DNA of 64,000 nt from Schistocerca nitens (GCF_023898315.1 NC_064614.1:114731501-114795500), one strand, 5' to 3'; numbered from the stretch's first letter, positions 43,571-54,308 are shown. The notes: generated from the letters alone by a model not told the origin. A program made the numbers and translations.

Positions 43571-45092
43571 AAAAAAAATACTAGCAACTTGGGCAAACTT
43601 GAGTCTTCAAGAATTATATCATTTACTTAAATACGAATTTTGCGCATTTGTGGCATTAAATATGAATTTTTTGTTGGCTTTAAATGGTTTGTAAATGATA
43701 CTACATTATAAATTTACGATTAAGTAAAAGGACAATTACTTTTTATACAAATTTATTGAAGTTCTGTCTCCCTCCTCCCATTAGTTTGCACCCATTACCG
43801 AAATTCTCTTTCAGTAGATGCTAAGGTGACGTGAACAGAAATCAAATCATATATTTTTTTTAATTGTTTGGTGACTTAATCAAATGGTATTTAAGCACAG
43901 ACTGTCACTTGTCGGAAGTATCTTTTTCATGAGAAATTTTTCGTATCATTCCTTAATTTTCTTGGAATGTTCTAAAGCTACACATTTTCAGAATATGAAT
44001 CATTCTTGCATATTCTGTATGTCGAACTGAATTTATATTAGTGATATTTTCTATCGTGTCAAATGTTTCTTCCATTGCCGCCCCACTTAGCGTTTTTGCA
44101 CATTGATCGAGACAAATTTCACTATTAAGTGAACACCTACTCGTAATCATGGACGAAAAACTGGATTAGAAGCTACTTATTGGCACATAATAAAAGAAAC
44201 ATGTATTGGAATGGCAGTAACAACTACTAAGGGCTATAACGGAGTGATGTCAACAATAATAATTATTTAACACTGTCAAAACAATCTAATCTTTTCATTG
44301 GGTTGTTCTCACATTCTGATTTCGCTCCAAAGAAATGAATGAATAATAAGCGAAGCGATGCATAAAAAAGCAGCCGACTGAATCGGCAGTATCCATTCCG
44401 TTGCTTACACAAATTGTTTTCACTCAAAAGAATAAATTAATAGTTCAACCATAAGTGAAACTGTACCTGCCTGAAACGATTTTTTTCATTTGGCTGCTCA
44501 CCTAGATTGGCCTCTGTCAAATGGCTGATTGAATAATTCAAGCGACAACTGATGCTTAAACCTGCAACTGAATAATTCCATTGTTTTCGAAAGAGCTGCG
44601 AAAACGATTGTTTCCATCAGGTTGTTTTCATTACCAGCCTGTAGCGTCGGTGGATCGGTGGATGCGTTCCAAAGGGTGGGTTCCTACGCTCAGTTTGCTC
44701 CTCAAGACATCCTTTACACCTCCCTGAAGTTTACGCAGGGTGACAAAAATGAAATTGGTCGGAAAATATTTCATACACTCTAAGGTAGGCAACCCAACTT
44801 AACAATACCTGGGGTGGGAAATATTTTCTGGGCCAGTTTTATTTTAACCAACCTTTGTAAGTCTGCACACTTTTGTAGCTGTTGTCATTGACGGCAAAAC
44901 CTTGTGAGTCTTCTGGCTGCGTCGTGTTCCACTTCAGCCTTCTTCTCTGTTCGATAGTAGCAGCTGACGTTTTCATGGAGCATTTAGAGCAAAAGACAGT
45001 AAGTTACGCACAACTGAATTCATCTTCACTTAGGATACGGAGAATGAAGTCGGCTTCCAATTCTTAGATACTGTGGTGTGCGTACTGCAAGA
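43571..45092. other. Unassigned AT-rich sequence
   Basis: No gene or repeat motif recognised. Confidence 0.35.
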
Positions 45093-45867
45093 CCTTCGGT
45101 ACACACACCATCACATTATTTTACTTGTCGCTCTAACGAAGTAGGCGAGTGTCAGCAATATATCTCGTGCTCTTATCGTGGCGTGTTTATCATCTGCCAT
45201 TAGGTCAGACGATAGAAGTGCCACTTGCACGCATAGAGTAGCAGATTGACGGTGACCAACTTTAAACAGAACTTGATTAATTTTCACACACATTTATTAA
45301 AATATTAAAAAGCATAGACATTACGTAACTTGATTCTGGATGCTGTTTACAATTGACAATCTGAAGTTCCTTTGGTCTTGGTACGTTAATCTTATTCTCA
45401 CATATCTCTGATACCCGACAAAGTGTCTATACATTTATCTTCATGGCTATGTACAGGAATATGGTAATCTTATTAGGTGCAGACTGAAACTTGACTATAG
45501 ACTGGTACAGACTAATGCAGCCTGGTACATACTGGTGCAGACAAATGCAGATTGGCTAATCGGAGGTCTGTACACTCATTATAATACCTCGCGCATTCAG
45601 GTATCACTGCGCGAGTGTGATCCGCGAGGAGAAAAGGTTCTACGTTAGCAGCAATCTCATTGGCTGCGTTACATATTAATACACGGATCGGCGGAAGCAG
45701 AATTTGGTCCGTCTGTAAGGCAGCGCGATCTCGTAGTGCGGAGACGGACGAGCGCTGCGCCTGCGCTGTTGTGCTCAACGGGGCATTTCTAGAGGGAAAG
45801 TTGTGTACGCGCTGACTACGCGGAACTATGTACACAACAGATACGTTATTCTACATAAGTCCACACA
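45093..45867 (-). repeat. Candidate solo LTR (minus orientation)
   Basis: On the minus strand, a purine tract (GGGGGGCAGGGAG near 45877-45889) is followed by TTTACTGTGTGGACTTATG, as a polypurine tract precedes a 3' LTR. Inside are a GC-rich promoter-like part (45600-45780), AATAAA at about 45295-45300 and a GTGTGTG-rich end near 45105. No protein and no matching second LTR are in the window, so this is tentative. Confidence 0.3.
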
Positions 45868-46770
45868 GTAAACTCCCTGCCCCCCATAAGCCTGCCGTTT
45901 GTTGCTAGAGTAACTGACAGCATAGGCAGAAAGATTCAGAAGAATGTAATAACGACTACATTTTTGAGCCAACACGAGATAAAAGAAACTTCTTCCGACT
46001 TAAAATGGACCTTCCTGTCCGCCTCCAGACTGCGGGAATCTATGAAGTGACACGCGGCTCTGGCAAAGCACTTACGGGGTGGTCAGAAACAGTATGTAAA
46101 AGATTGTAAGGGTGTTGCAGGGTAGGATGGGCTGAGAAATATTTGTTTAAAAAAATTTTGTACGTTGCGTCGTTTCCGAGTTATTAGCATTGAAGTTACG
46201 AGCCTTAAACAGAGAAAGTAATATTTATAGAAGAAAGACGGGGAAACAGTTAAAATATCTAAGAATGAGCGCGGTTTCAATAGAGAGGACAGCTGCACGC
46301 TGTCGGCTTTATGGCTACTCGCTATCAAGGAGGTAAACACCTAACAACGCCGGGCGAGGAACGTAAACAAATAGTAGGAAATAACCGAGGCGGTACAACA
46401 AGAATAATATTTTGAATTCTCCCTCTCTTTCACTACACCCTTTCAGCAGTAACCCAGTGACGAACTTCAGCGCGAAGATTTTTACCCATTATCTCCACCT
46501 CTCCGAAAAAGCACGGGAGAACGCCTTTTCTAAGTGAACGCGATACTGTCTATCGATAGTGTTCAGCCGCCCAAGGACTCCGTTCACTCTGAAGAAGAAT
46601 CCTAACACAGGTTAGTTTCCCGACGCCATATTTGTTTACAAAATATGACAGTATACATGTGATGTGTTACGGCAATGAAAGGAACCAGTGACCACTAGAG
46701 ACAATATGACAAGTTTCTCCAAAAATTACTAATACAACACAAACACACATGTCATAGTAACAAATGTAAA
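45868..46770. other. Unassigned sequence
   Basis: Nothing recognisable; the 85-codon minus-strand frame at 46083-46340 has no motif. Confidence 0.3.
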
Positions 46771-46817
46771 TCCACCTGATGATGGATGTTTAAACCTTTG
46801 AAACGCGTCTTGGAGAT
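46771..46817 (+). ncRNA. Hammerhead-ribozyme-like motif (Penelope-type end)
   Basis: CTGATGA at 46776-46782 is followed 17 nt later by GAAACGCGTC (46800-46809). This is the order C-U-G-A-N-G-A, stem II, G-A-A-A, short stem III, U-C cleavage site. TCCA before and TGGA after can pair as stem I. Stem II is weak here (GG/CC core). Such minimal hammerheads are known in terminal repeats of Penelope-like retroelements. The surrounding CTTGGAGATAAA...GTAAACTTGTTGTTTCATT supports a repeat end. Activity is not implied. Confidence 0.45.
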
Positions 46818-47580
46818 AAATCAACAGTGACTGGTAACAGTAAACTTGTTGTTTCATTTAATCACCGGTCATCTCCAGAAGCCTACAAAATCTGAGACAT
46901 TATAAATCATTAGAACTTGGCCATAGATGTGTGTAAAGTACAAGAAACCTACTAAAAAATTTACTTAATATTGGTCTAGAAAATGTCAATATCTTCTTCA
47001 CAGAAGCATAATGCCTTGACATCTACGAAAATGTACATTCTGTATGTGAAAATTATAAGCACATATCGACAATTTATTTGTTTAAAAATCATGCCGTCAC
47101 TGCGTCCTTTACCACCAACGTCACCAAGCTGCTGTTTACACTGCTCTTTCTCAAATGTGGAGCAGACAAAATTCTGTGTAATATGTGCCCGAGTTTTTGT
47201 AGGGACCAAATGGGAAGGCACTAAAAATCCTCTTTCGTGAGAACTTCCTCAACAGAGACCGTGAAAATTCAAATAATTCGACTTTCGCAAAATATCTCAA
47301 AATCGAGAAACACACTCTTCCTCCTCCCTCTTTGCTTAAGAGCTCGAAATATTTAAACATTCCTACCTAAATTCCAATGATTTGTCCAACGATTAGCGTG
47401 TTTTGAACAACAAAAACTATTTTGATTATATAGCCTCTGTTGTAAAACGGTGAAAGTCAGCCAATTTCCTTTAGACGTTAATATCAGCAGTAACTGACTT
47501 AGTACTGTGCACCAAGTTTTCGTACTTATTTTACATAACTTTCTTTATATAGATTACTTGTACGTTTTATATACTTGGAC
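46818..47580. other. Unassigned sequence
   Basis: Nothing recognisable. An 85-codon frame at 46983-47240 and its antisense frame have no domain. Confidence 0.3.
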
Positions 47581-47589
47581 TTGGATGAT

Positions 47590-47690
47590 GATAATGATGT
47601 TGATGATGTTTGGTTTGTGGAGCGCTCAACTGCGCGGTTATCAGCGCCCGTACAAATTCCCAATCTTTACTAGTATAATCTCGCCACTTT
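47590..47690 (-). repeat. SINE-like scrap with (GAT)n
   Basis: (GATGAT)n followed by GTGGAGCGCTCAACTGCGCG, GTTATCAGCGCCCGTACAAA and TTTCATGGATGATGATG. It resembles the reversed 3' body of an arthropod SINE with trinucleotide tail; no head is visible. It lies directly before the RTE fragment. Confidence 0.35.
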
Positions 47691-47694
47691 CATG

Positions 47695-48441
47695 GATGAT
47701 GATGAAATGTTGGACTTGGAAGACCAGTTGAACGGATTTGACAGTATCTTGAAACGATGATATAAGATGAACATCGGCAATGATAATGGGATATATTCGA
47801 ATTAAAACAGGTGATGATGAGGGAATTAGATTAGGAAATGAGACACTTAAAAGTAGTAGATGAGTTTTGCTATTTGACCAGCAAAATAACTGATGATGGT
47901 CGAAGTAGAGAGGATATAAAATGGAGACTGGCGATAGCAAGGAAAGCGTTTGTGAAGAAGAGAAGTTTGTTAACATCAAGTATAGATTTAAGCGTCAGGA
48001 AGTCGTTTCTGAAGTATTTTTATGGGGTGTAGCCATACATGGAAGTGGAACATGGAGATAAATAGTTCACGCAAGAAGAGGATAGAAGCTTTTGAAATGT
48101 AGTGCTACAGAAGGATGCTAAAGATTAGATGGGTGTATCACATAACTAATGCGGAGGTACTGAATAGGATTGGGGAGAAGAGGAGTTTGTGGCACAACTA
48201 GACTAGAAGAAGGGATCGGGTGATAAGACACGTTCTGAGGGATCAAGCGATCACCACTTTAGTATTCGAGGGGAGCGTGGAGGGTAAAAATCGTAGAGCG
48301 AGATCAAGAGATGAATACACTAAGCATATTCAGAAGGATGTAGGTTGCAGTAGTTACTCTGAGATGAAGAGGCTTGCACAGGATAGAGGAGCACGGAGAG
48401 CTGCATCAGACCAGTCTCAGGACTGAAGATCACAACAACAA
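47695..48441 (+). pseudogene. RTE-type LINE, 3' fragment with many stops
   Basis: LDLEDQLNGFDSILKR near 47712, then FCYLTSKITDDGRSREDIKW near 47867, KRSLLTSSIDLSVRKSFLK near 47960, FEM-stop-CYRRMLKIRW near 48095, RRRDRVIRHVLRDQ near 48207 and RGARRAASDQSQD-stop at 48426, closing with CACAACAACAAC. It is more decayed than the copy at 49.7-51.1 kb and opposite in orientation. Confidence 0.85.
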
Positions 48442-48652
48442 CATGCTTTTATGTATGTTTCATCCAGGTAGCACCACAACTAAGCTAAGTACATAAACGT
48501 GAATCAGTTACTGCAAATTATGAATATATGGTTATAATTATCAGATACAATATGTACACTTTTCGGTACGTCGTGGTATTATGTTTCAGTCAAGAAGATC
48601 ATGACGACTACCTAACATATTAAGTAAGTATTTGTAATACACTTCTTATATT

Positions 48653-48822
48653 TTCTAGGCGCTCAGTCCGGAACCGCGCGAATACTACGGTTGCAGGTTC
48701 GAATCCTGCCTCGGGCATGGATGTGTGTGATGTCCTTAGGTTAGTTAGGTTTAAGTAGCTCTAAGTTCTAGGGGACTGATGATGTTAAGTCCCATAGTGC
48801 TCAGAGCCATTTGAACCATTTC
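48653..48822 (+). mobile_element. SINE family A, 5'-truncated
   Basis: Starts inside the head (TCTAGGCGCTCAGTCCGG), B box GGTTCGAATCC near 48696, and ends GAGCCATTTGAACCATT. TATATTTT before and GTATATTTT after may be a short target duplication. A GACCTCAGAT-like segment is missing near 48780. Confidence 0.85.
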
Positions 48823-48856
48823 GTATATTTTACACACATTTATGGCCAAGTTCTAA

Positions 48857-49045
48857 GCCGGCCGAAGTGGCCGTGCGGTTAAAGGCGCTGCAGTCTGGAA
48901 CCGCAAGACCGCTAGGGTCGCAGGTTCGAATCCTGCCTCGGGCATGGATGTTTGTGATGTCCTTAGGTTAGTTAGGTTTAACTAGTTCTAAGTTCTAGGG
49001 GACTAATGACCTCAGCAGTTGAGTCCCATAGTGCTCAGAGCCAGA
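48857..49045 (+). mobile_element. SINE family A with perfect 12 bp target duplication
   Basis: Full-length; GCCAAGTTCTAA at 48845-48856 and 49046-49057. It belongs with the copy at 21068 to a subfamily with GTGCGGTTAAAGGCGCTGC, GGAACCGCAAGACCGC, TTTGTGATG and TTGAGTCCC. It lies 200 bp upstream of the third SDR exon. Confidence 0.95.
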
Positions 49046-49248
49046 GCCAAGTTCTAATGCCATATAACACCCAAAATTTTGTAAGTTACTGAAGATGACA
49101 GATTAATCTGCTGAATCAGGTAAAGCGAAATAAATTTTCTAATTATGTAAATGTTGATTGAAATATATTCTGAAATTTGAAGTGTCTATGTCTTTTTGTA
49201 TCGGTTTATAGCTTCTTTACATTTGTCGTCAATTTGTTCATTCCGCAG

Positions 49249-49381
49249 GCAGGACAGCAATGCCGATAATGTCCCCGTACTGCATGTCCAAGAGTGCCGT
49301 CATATCGTACTGCGACGCTCTGCGTGTCGAGATGAAGAAGTGGGGCGTCTCCGTCTGCACAGTGGAGCCGTCCAGCTACAT
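49249..49381 (+). CDS. SDR-family dehydrogenase, internal exon (YxxxK active site)
   Basis: Forty-three complete codons: RTAMPIMSPYCMSKSAVISY continuing CDALRVEMKKWGVSVCTVEP then SSY. YCMSK is the catalytic Tyr-x3-Lys. EPSSY is the segment where relatives have EPGxF before the substrate loop. Acceptor TTCCGCAG ends at 49248 and completes a Gly split with the previous exon (phase 1). Donor GTAAGC begins at 49382, leaving AT of the next codon (phase 2). Without splicing the next codons would be ATG-TAA, so a truncated product is possible if the intron is retained. The exon for the C-terminal ~110-140 residues was not identified downstream. Phases and motif order tie it to 8070-8282 and 26747-26929. 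Confidence 0.92.
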
Positions 49382-49547
49382 GTAAGCTCGACTGCTGAGG
49401 GATCAGCAGGAAAAGTACACCAAGCATCTGGTATATGATCTTCAGTTAAAGAATAACTTCATGTATGCCCCTAGATACTTCCTTGTTTACAATAACTGGG
49501 CTTCTTTGCTAACAATAATTACACTTCAAATAATATTGACTTTCAGA

Positions 49548-49662
49548 ATGAGATTTTCTCTCTGCAGTGGAGTGTGCGCTGATATGAAACTTGCCCGCGA
49601 AAGGCAAAGGTCCCGAGTTCGAGTCTCGGTCTGCATACAGTTTTAATCTACCAGTAAGTTTC
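49548..49662. mobile_element. Collapsed fold-back SINE family B
   Basis: Begins with the reversed 3' end of family B (AGAATGAGATTTTCTCTCTG...GCGCTGATATGAAACTT), then jumps directly to the plus-strand head (GCCCGCGAAAGGCAAAGG, B box GAGTTCGAGTCTC) and body (AGTTTTAATCTACCAGTAAG). It is the same inverted arrangement as 54309-54571 with the centre deleted. Confidence 0.75.
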
Positions 49663-49732
49663 AATATCGACATTCATTTACGTGTATGTGTTAATATCTC
49701 ACTTCTCAATAATTATGTTGTTGTTGTGGTCT

Positions 49733-51139
49733 TCAGTCCTGAGACTGGTTTGATGCAGCTCTCCATGCTACTCTATCCTGTGCAAGCTTCTTCATCTCCC
49801 AGTATCTACTGCAACCTACATCCTTCTGAATATGCTTAGTGTATTCATCTCTTGGTCTCCCTCTACGATTTTTACCCTCCACGCTGCCCTCTAATACTAA
49901 ATTGGTGATCCCTTGATGCCTCAGAACATGTCCTACCAACCGATCCCTTCTTCTAGTCAAGTTATGCCACAAACTTCTCTTCTCCCGAATCCTATTCAAT
50001 ACCTCCTCATTAGTTACGTGATCTACCCACCTTATCTTGAGCATTCTTCTGTAACACCACATTTCGAAAGCTTCTATTCTCTTCTTGTCCAAACTGGTTA
50101 TCGTCCATGTTTCACTTCCATACATGGCTACACTCCATACAAATACTTTCAGAAACGACTTCCTGACACTTAAATCTATACTCGATGTTAGCAAATTTCT
50201 CTTCTTCAGAAACGATTTCCTTGTCATTGCCAGTCTACATTTTATATCCTCTCTACTTCGACCATCATCAGTTATTTTACTCCCTAAATAGCAAAACTCC
50301 TTTACTACTTTAAGTGTCTCATTTCCTAATCTAATCCCCTCAGCATCACCCGATTTAATTTGACTACATTCCATGATCCTCGTTTTGCTTTTGTTGATTT
50401 TCATCTTATATCCTCCTTTCAAGACACTGTCCATTCCGTTCAACTGCTCTTCCAAGTCTTTTGCTGTCTCTGACAGAATTACAATGTCATCGGCAAACCT
50501 CAAAGTTTTTACTTCTTCTCCATGAATTTTAATACCTACTCCGAATTTTTCTTTTGTTTCTTTTACTGCTTGCTCAATATACAGATTGAATAACATCGGG
50601 GAGAGGCTACAACCCTGTCTCACTCCTTTCTCAACCACTGCTTCCCTTTCATGCCCCTCGACTCTTACAACTGCCATCTGGTTTCTGTACAAATTGTAAA
50701 TAGCCTTTCGCTCCCTGTATTTTACCCCTGCCACCTTCAGAATTTGAAAGAGAGTATTCCAGTTAACATTGTCAAAAGCTTTCTCTAAGTCTACAAATGC
50801 TATAAACGTAGGTTTGCCTTTTCTTAATCTTTCTTCTAAGATAAGTCGTAAGGTTAGTATTGCCTCACGTGTTCCAACATTTCTACGGAATCCAAACTGA
50901 TCTTCCCCGAGGTCCGCTTCTATCAGTTTTTCCATTCGTCTGTAAAGAATTCGCGTTAGTATTTTGCAGCTGTGACTTATTAAACTGATAGTTCTGTTAT
51001 TTTCACATCTGTCAACACCTGCTTTCTTTGGGATTGGAATTATTATATTGTTCTTGAAGTCTGAGGGTATTTCGCCTGTCTCATACATCTTGCTCACCAG
51101 ATGGTAGAGTTTTGTCAGGACTGGCTCTCCCAAGGCCAT
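49733..51139 (-). CDS. RTE reverse transcriptase, 468-codon open frame
   Basis: Uninterrupted RT plus C-terminal domain: NNIIIPIPKKAGVDRCENNR (fingers), DQFGFRRNVGTREAILTLRL, FVDLEKAFDNVNW (first catalytic Asp region), KGVRQGCSLSPMLFNLYIE, TLRFADDIVILSE (catalytic Asp pair), FCYLGSKITDDGRSREDI, GSETWTITSLDKKRIEAFEM, CYRRMLKIRWVDHVTNEEVL, RRRDRLVGHVLRHQG, then the conserved end RVAWRAASNQSQD. It would copy the element RNA at the target site. The first Met is internal to the protein: the true N-terminal part lies beyond the SINE and beyond the 5' truncation. It is the best-preserved of four RTE copies. Confidence 0.92.
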   Translation of the reverse strand: MALGEPVLTKLYHLVSKMYETGEIPSDFKNNIIIPIPKKAGVDRCENNRTISLISHSCKILTRILYRRMEKLIEADLGEDQFGFRRNVGTREAILTLRLILEERLRKGKPTFIAFVDLEKAFDNVNWNTLFQILKVAGVKYRERKAIYNLYRNQMAVVRVEGHEREAVVEKGVRQGCSLSPMLFNLYIEQAVKETKEKFGVGIKIHGEEVKTLRFADDIVILSETAKDLEEQLNGMDSVLKGGYKMKINKSKTRIMECSQIKSGDAEGIRLGNETLKVVKEFCYLGSKITDDGRSREDIKCRLAMTRKSFLKKRNLLTSSIDLSVRKSFLKVFVWSVAMYGSETWTITSLDKKRIEAFEMWCYRRMLKIRWVDHVTNEEVLNRIREKRSLWHNLTRRRDRLVGHVLRHQGITNLVLEGSVEGKNRRGRPRDEYTKHIQKDVGCSRYWEMKKLAQDRVAWRAASNQSQD

Positions 51140-51187
51140 CAGTAGTTCTAATGGAATGTTGTCTACTCCCGGGGCCTTGTTTCGACT

Positions 51188-51388
51188 GCCGGCCGCGGTG
51201 GTCTAGCGGTTCTAGGCGCTCAGTCCGGAACCGCGCGACTGCTACGGTCGCAGGTTCGAACCCTGCCTCGGGCATGGATGTGTGTGATGTCCTTAGATTA
51301 GTTAGGTTTAAGTAGTTCTAAGTTCTAGGGGACTGATGACCTCAGATGTTAAGTCCCATAGTGCTCAGAGCCATTTGAACCATTTGAA
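51188..51388 (+). mobile_element. SINE family A with perfect 13 bp target duplication
   Basis: Full-length: GCCGGCCGCGGTGGTCTAGC head (A box TGGTCTAGCGG), B box AGGTTCGAACCCTG, tail GAGCCATTTGAACCATTTGA. CCTTGTTTCGACT at 51175-51187 and 51389-51401. Interrupts the RTE reading frame. Confidence 0.96.
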
Positions 51389-51730
51389 CCTTGTTTCGAC
51401 TCAGGTCTTTCACTGCTCTGTCAAACTCTTCACGCAGTATCTTATCTCCCATTTCGTCTTCATCGACATCCTTTTCCATTTCCATAATATTGTCCTCAAG
51501 TACTTCGCCCTTGTATAAACCCACTATATACTCCTTCCACCTTTCTGCCTTCCCTTCTTTGCTTAGAACTGGGTTGCCATCTGAGCTCTTGATATTCATT
51601 CAATAATTATATCGACAGTAATTCCTCATCACATATGAGGGTTCACATTTGACGTTCACACAAGAGTCTCTTCAAAAAGACAAATCCATTAGAAGGTCGG
51701 TCGAAAAACACAGTGAACGTACAGCACTTT

Positions 51731-52400
51731 GTAGCATAGACTGAAGGGCCAAAGAAATTGGCCCACCTGCCTAATATCGTGTAGGGACCCCCCCGAGCAA
51801 GCAGAAGTGCCGCAACACGACGTGGCTTGACTCGACTAATGTCTGAAGTAGTGCTGGAGGGAACTGACACCATGAATCCGTAAGAATACGAAGGAGTGGA
51901 GATCTCTTCTGGACAGCACGTTGCAATGCATCCCAGATATGCTCAATAATGCTCGTGTCTGGGGAGTTTGGTGGCCAGCGGAACTGTTTAAACTCGGAAG
52001 AGTGTTCCAGGAGGCACTCTGTAGCAATTCTGGACGTGTGCAGTGTAACATTGTCCTGCTGGAATTGCCCAAGTCCATCGGAACGCACAATGAACATGAA
52101 TGGATACAGGTGATCAGACTGGCTGCTTACGTACGTGTCACCTGTCAGAGCCGTATCTACAGGTATCAGGGGACCCACATCACTCCATCTGCACACGCCC
52201 CACACTATTACAGAGGCTCCACCACCTTGAACAGTTCTCTGCGGACAATCTGGGTCCATGAATTCATTAAGTGGTCTCCATACCCGTACACGTCCATGCA
52301 CTTGATACAATTTGAAACGAGACTCGTCCGACCACGCAACTTGTTTCCAGTCATCAACACTCGAATGTCGGTGTTGACGAGCCCAGGCGAGTAACACTGA
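51731..52400 (-). pseudogene. Tc1-like transposase, C-terminal two thirds
   Basis: The left terminus reads ACTGAAGGGCCAAAGAAATTG. The minus-strand frame to 52403 encodes ARQHRHSSVDDWKQVAWSDE then SRFKLYQ (first Asp), VIVWGVCRWSDVGPLIPV, GQFQQDNVTLHTSR (second Asp), and RWPPNSPDTSIIEHIWDALQ with Glu as third acidic residue, the Tc1 DDE arrangement. I count 36 residues between the last two. The HTH part is missing because a mariner fragment abuts at about 52400. Confidence 0.85.
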
Positions 52401-53230
52401 CACGTTCTCTGAGCTGTTGCACTTTTCTTGTCAGTGGCGGTATGTAAACAGTGTCCTTAATGGACCACCAAAGGAAAAAGTTACAAGGCGTCAGGTCAGG
52501 CGACCTGTGGTCCAAGGGAACAGAACCACATCATCTTCACCACTACGCCCAATCCAGGGATGCGAAAGTTCGTCGTTTAGGTAGCGACGAACGTCGATGA
52601 TGCTAAGGAGGGGTGCACCCGTCTTGTTGGAAGATGAAATTCTCGGAATCAGCCGTCAGTTGTGAAAACAACCATGCACGCAACAAATGAAGGTAAGAGG
52701 TACCTGTCACAGTCTTCTCACGGAAGAAAAATAGCCCAAACAAAATGATATGTGATAGTGTACAGGAAACATTAACATTTGGTGGATCTCGTTCATGCGC
52801 CACAATTTCATGAGGATGTTCGCTGCCCCATGTATGGCGACTAACCTCTCTAGATATGGTGAAGGTTTCTTCGTCGCTGAGTATCAGCTTGGAGGCGAAA
52901 GGTCCATCCTCGAGTGCTTCGTTTACTGAGGTGCAAAACTGGTTTTCACTGTTGCACGAGCTGTGGACGGTACGGTTTGAAACGTAAAGCAGTCGCAAAA
53001 TTTTCCACACGGTTTGCTGCGTTATTCCAAGTTCGTGGCCTGCGCGGAGCATTTATATTTCTGGACTGGGTACGTAACTTCCCCTCCCCTTCTCCACGAT
53101 TGCATCAGGCCGAACGGTACTTTGCTGTTTACAGAGACAGTGTCGCTAAATTGTCGACACCAAAGCATGATGTTCTGTTTACATAGCGACATAGCAGTTC
53201 CCACCCATGGTTACTTTTTCTGAATGCACC
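52401..53230 (-). pseudogene. Mariner-superfamily fragment related to 33509-34848
   Basis: Minus strand: HELGITQQTVWKILRLLYVS (HTH), LEDGPFASKLILSDEETFTI (first Asp), VTGTSYLHLLRAWLFSQLTA, ENFIFQQDGCTPP (second Asp), LNDELSHPWIGRSGEDDV, GRPDLTP-like third-Asp block, and ending YIPPLTRKVQQLRERV near 52400. The order and text match the 33.5 kb element. Frameshifts near 52600 and 52480. The right end near 53230 has TGCACCCTGCA but no TIR was confirmed. Confidence 0.8.
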
Positions 53231-54308
53231 CTGCACTGTTGTCAGTCAATTCAATTGATTGCTACATATTTTAGACCTGTTATCTGGAAACTCTAAACAG
53301 GTCGTACATATTCATTAATCATGGTGACATACAATGTTTTATATTAACTAAGTAGTAGTAAATCGTGTTAACAGCAACCATTAGTAATATTAATGTACAA
53401 ATAAAATAGAACATTTGAAAAATAAGAAACAATTTTAAAAAATAACTTAAAAAACAGGGAATTAACTCCAGTTCCATGTCAATAACTTCCGTCTAACATT
53501 ACTAGATATGTTACTGACAGCCTCGAAAGTACTCGAGGTTTGCAGACTAACTACAACTATATCTACTTCTAAACCTATTGTTGCTACACTATTCTACCCA
53601 CACTGGCATTGTGCATTTTTCATAATTAAATTTATATTGCCTATCATTATTTATAATTCAGGAAACGCCTCTTGTGATCTGTTGACATTTTTTGATATTC
53701 AGAGCGTCCACTTGACCTTATAGACTGAATGTTAAGCATCCCATCTGGTGTCATACTGACTTCAGTCCACAAGTTTTGGTCACTTACAACTGTCTGCAGA
53801 TCGCAGTCTAATTGTCTGCAGTCTCTCTCTTCCTCAAAAAAAGAGGCATTTGAGAACGGCATGATCTGCAGAACCTTCCTCTCCACATTTACAGGTTGGT
53901 GTGTTACTACATCCCAGTCGATGCAGATGTTTGGGATACGGACTGTGACCTGTCAATAGTTGCACTATACCTCGAAGAGGGTCAATGTCGCGCATTTGAG
54001 CCTGTTTCTGATGCTTGGTAATATACAGTAAACACGCCTTTCAGTGCTCCTAGTGTCCCAGTCAGACTGCCATTCATCTCACTTCCAGGCTCCTAAGTGT
54101 CTTTTATTAGTAATATGCGTTCCTGTGATCTCGTTTACGAGATCATACTGCTCACGCACTGTTGTATCAGATAAATATCTGTATGTTCCAGTACACAAAA
54201 CTATCTTTTTGCTATGTCGACATTTTGTCAGTGCAGTGATGCCAGCTGATGGACGCACTGCAAACTGAGTTTACAGTTCTGTTCATGTATCAATCATATT
54301 TGTACTTA
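53231..54308. other. Unassigned AT-rich sequence
   Basis: Nothing recognisable; overlapping small frames at 53647-53959 have no known domain. Confidence 0.3.

Larger units (their letters stand above)
49717..51600 (-). mobile_element. RTE-type LINE, 5'-truncated, split by a SINE
   Basis: The (GTT)n/(CAACAA) tail is at the left end (about 49717-49727). The body reads leftward from NIKSSDGNPVLSKEGKAERW at the right edge. Removing the SINE at 51188-51388 joins KDLSRNK to ...DNIPLELLMALGEPVLTKL. The 5' end (endonuclease) is missing, so it is a truncated insertion. It lies in the intron downstream of the third SDR exon, antisense to the gene. Confidence 0.9.

Noticed and set aside
49382..49390. 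TAA stop immediately after ATG at the end of the third SDR exon
   Set aside because: The TAA overlaps a good GTAAGC donor; SDRs continue well beyond EPSSY, so splicing is the better reading. Intron retention remains only a possibility.
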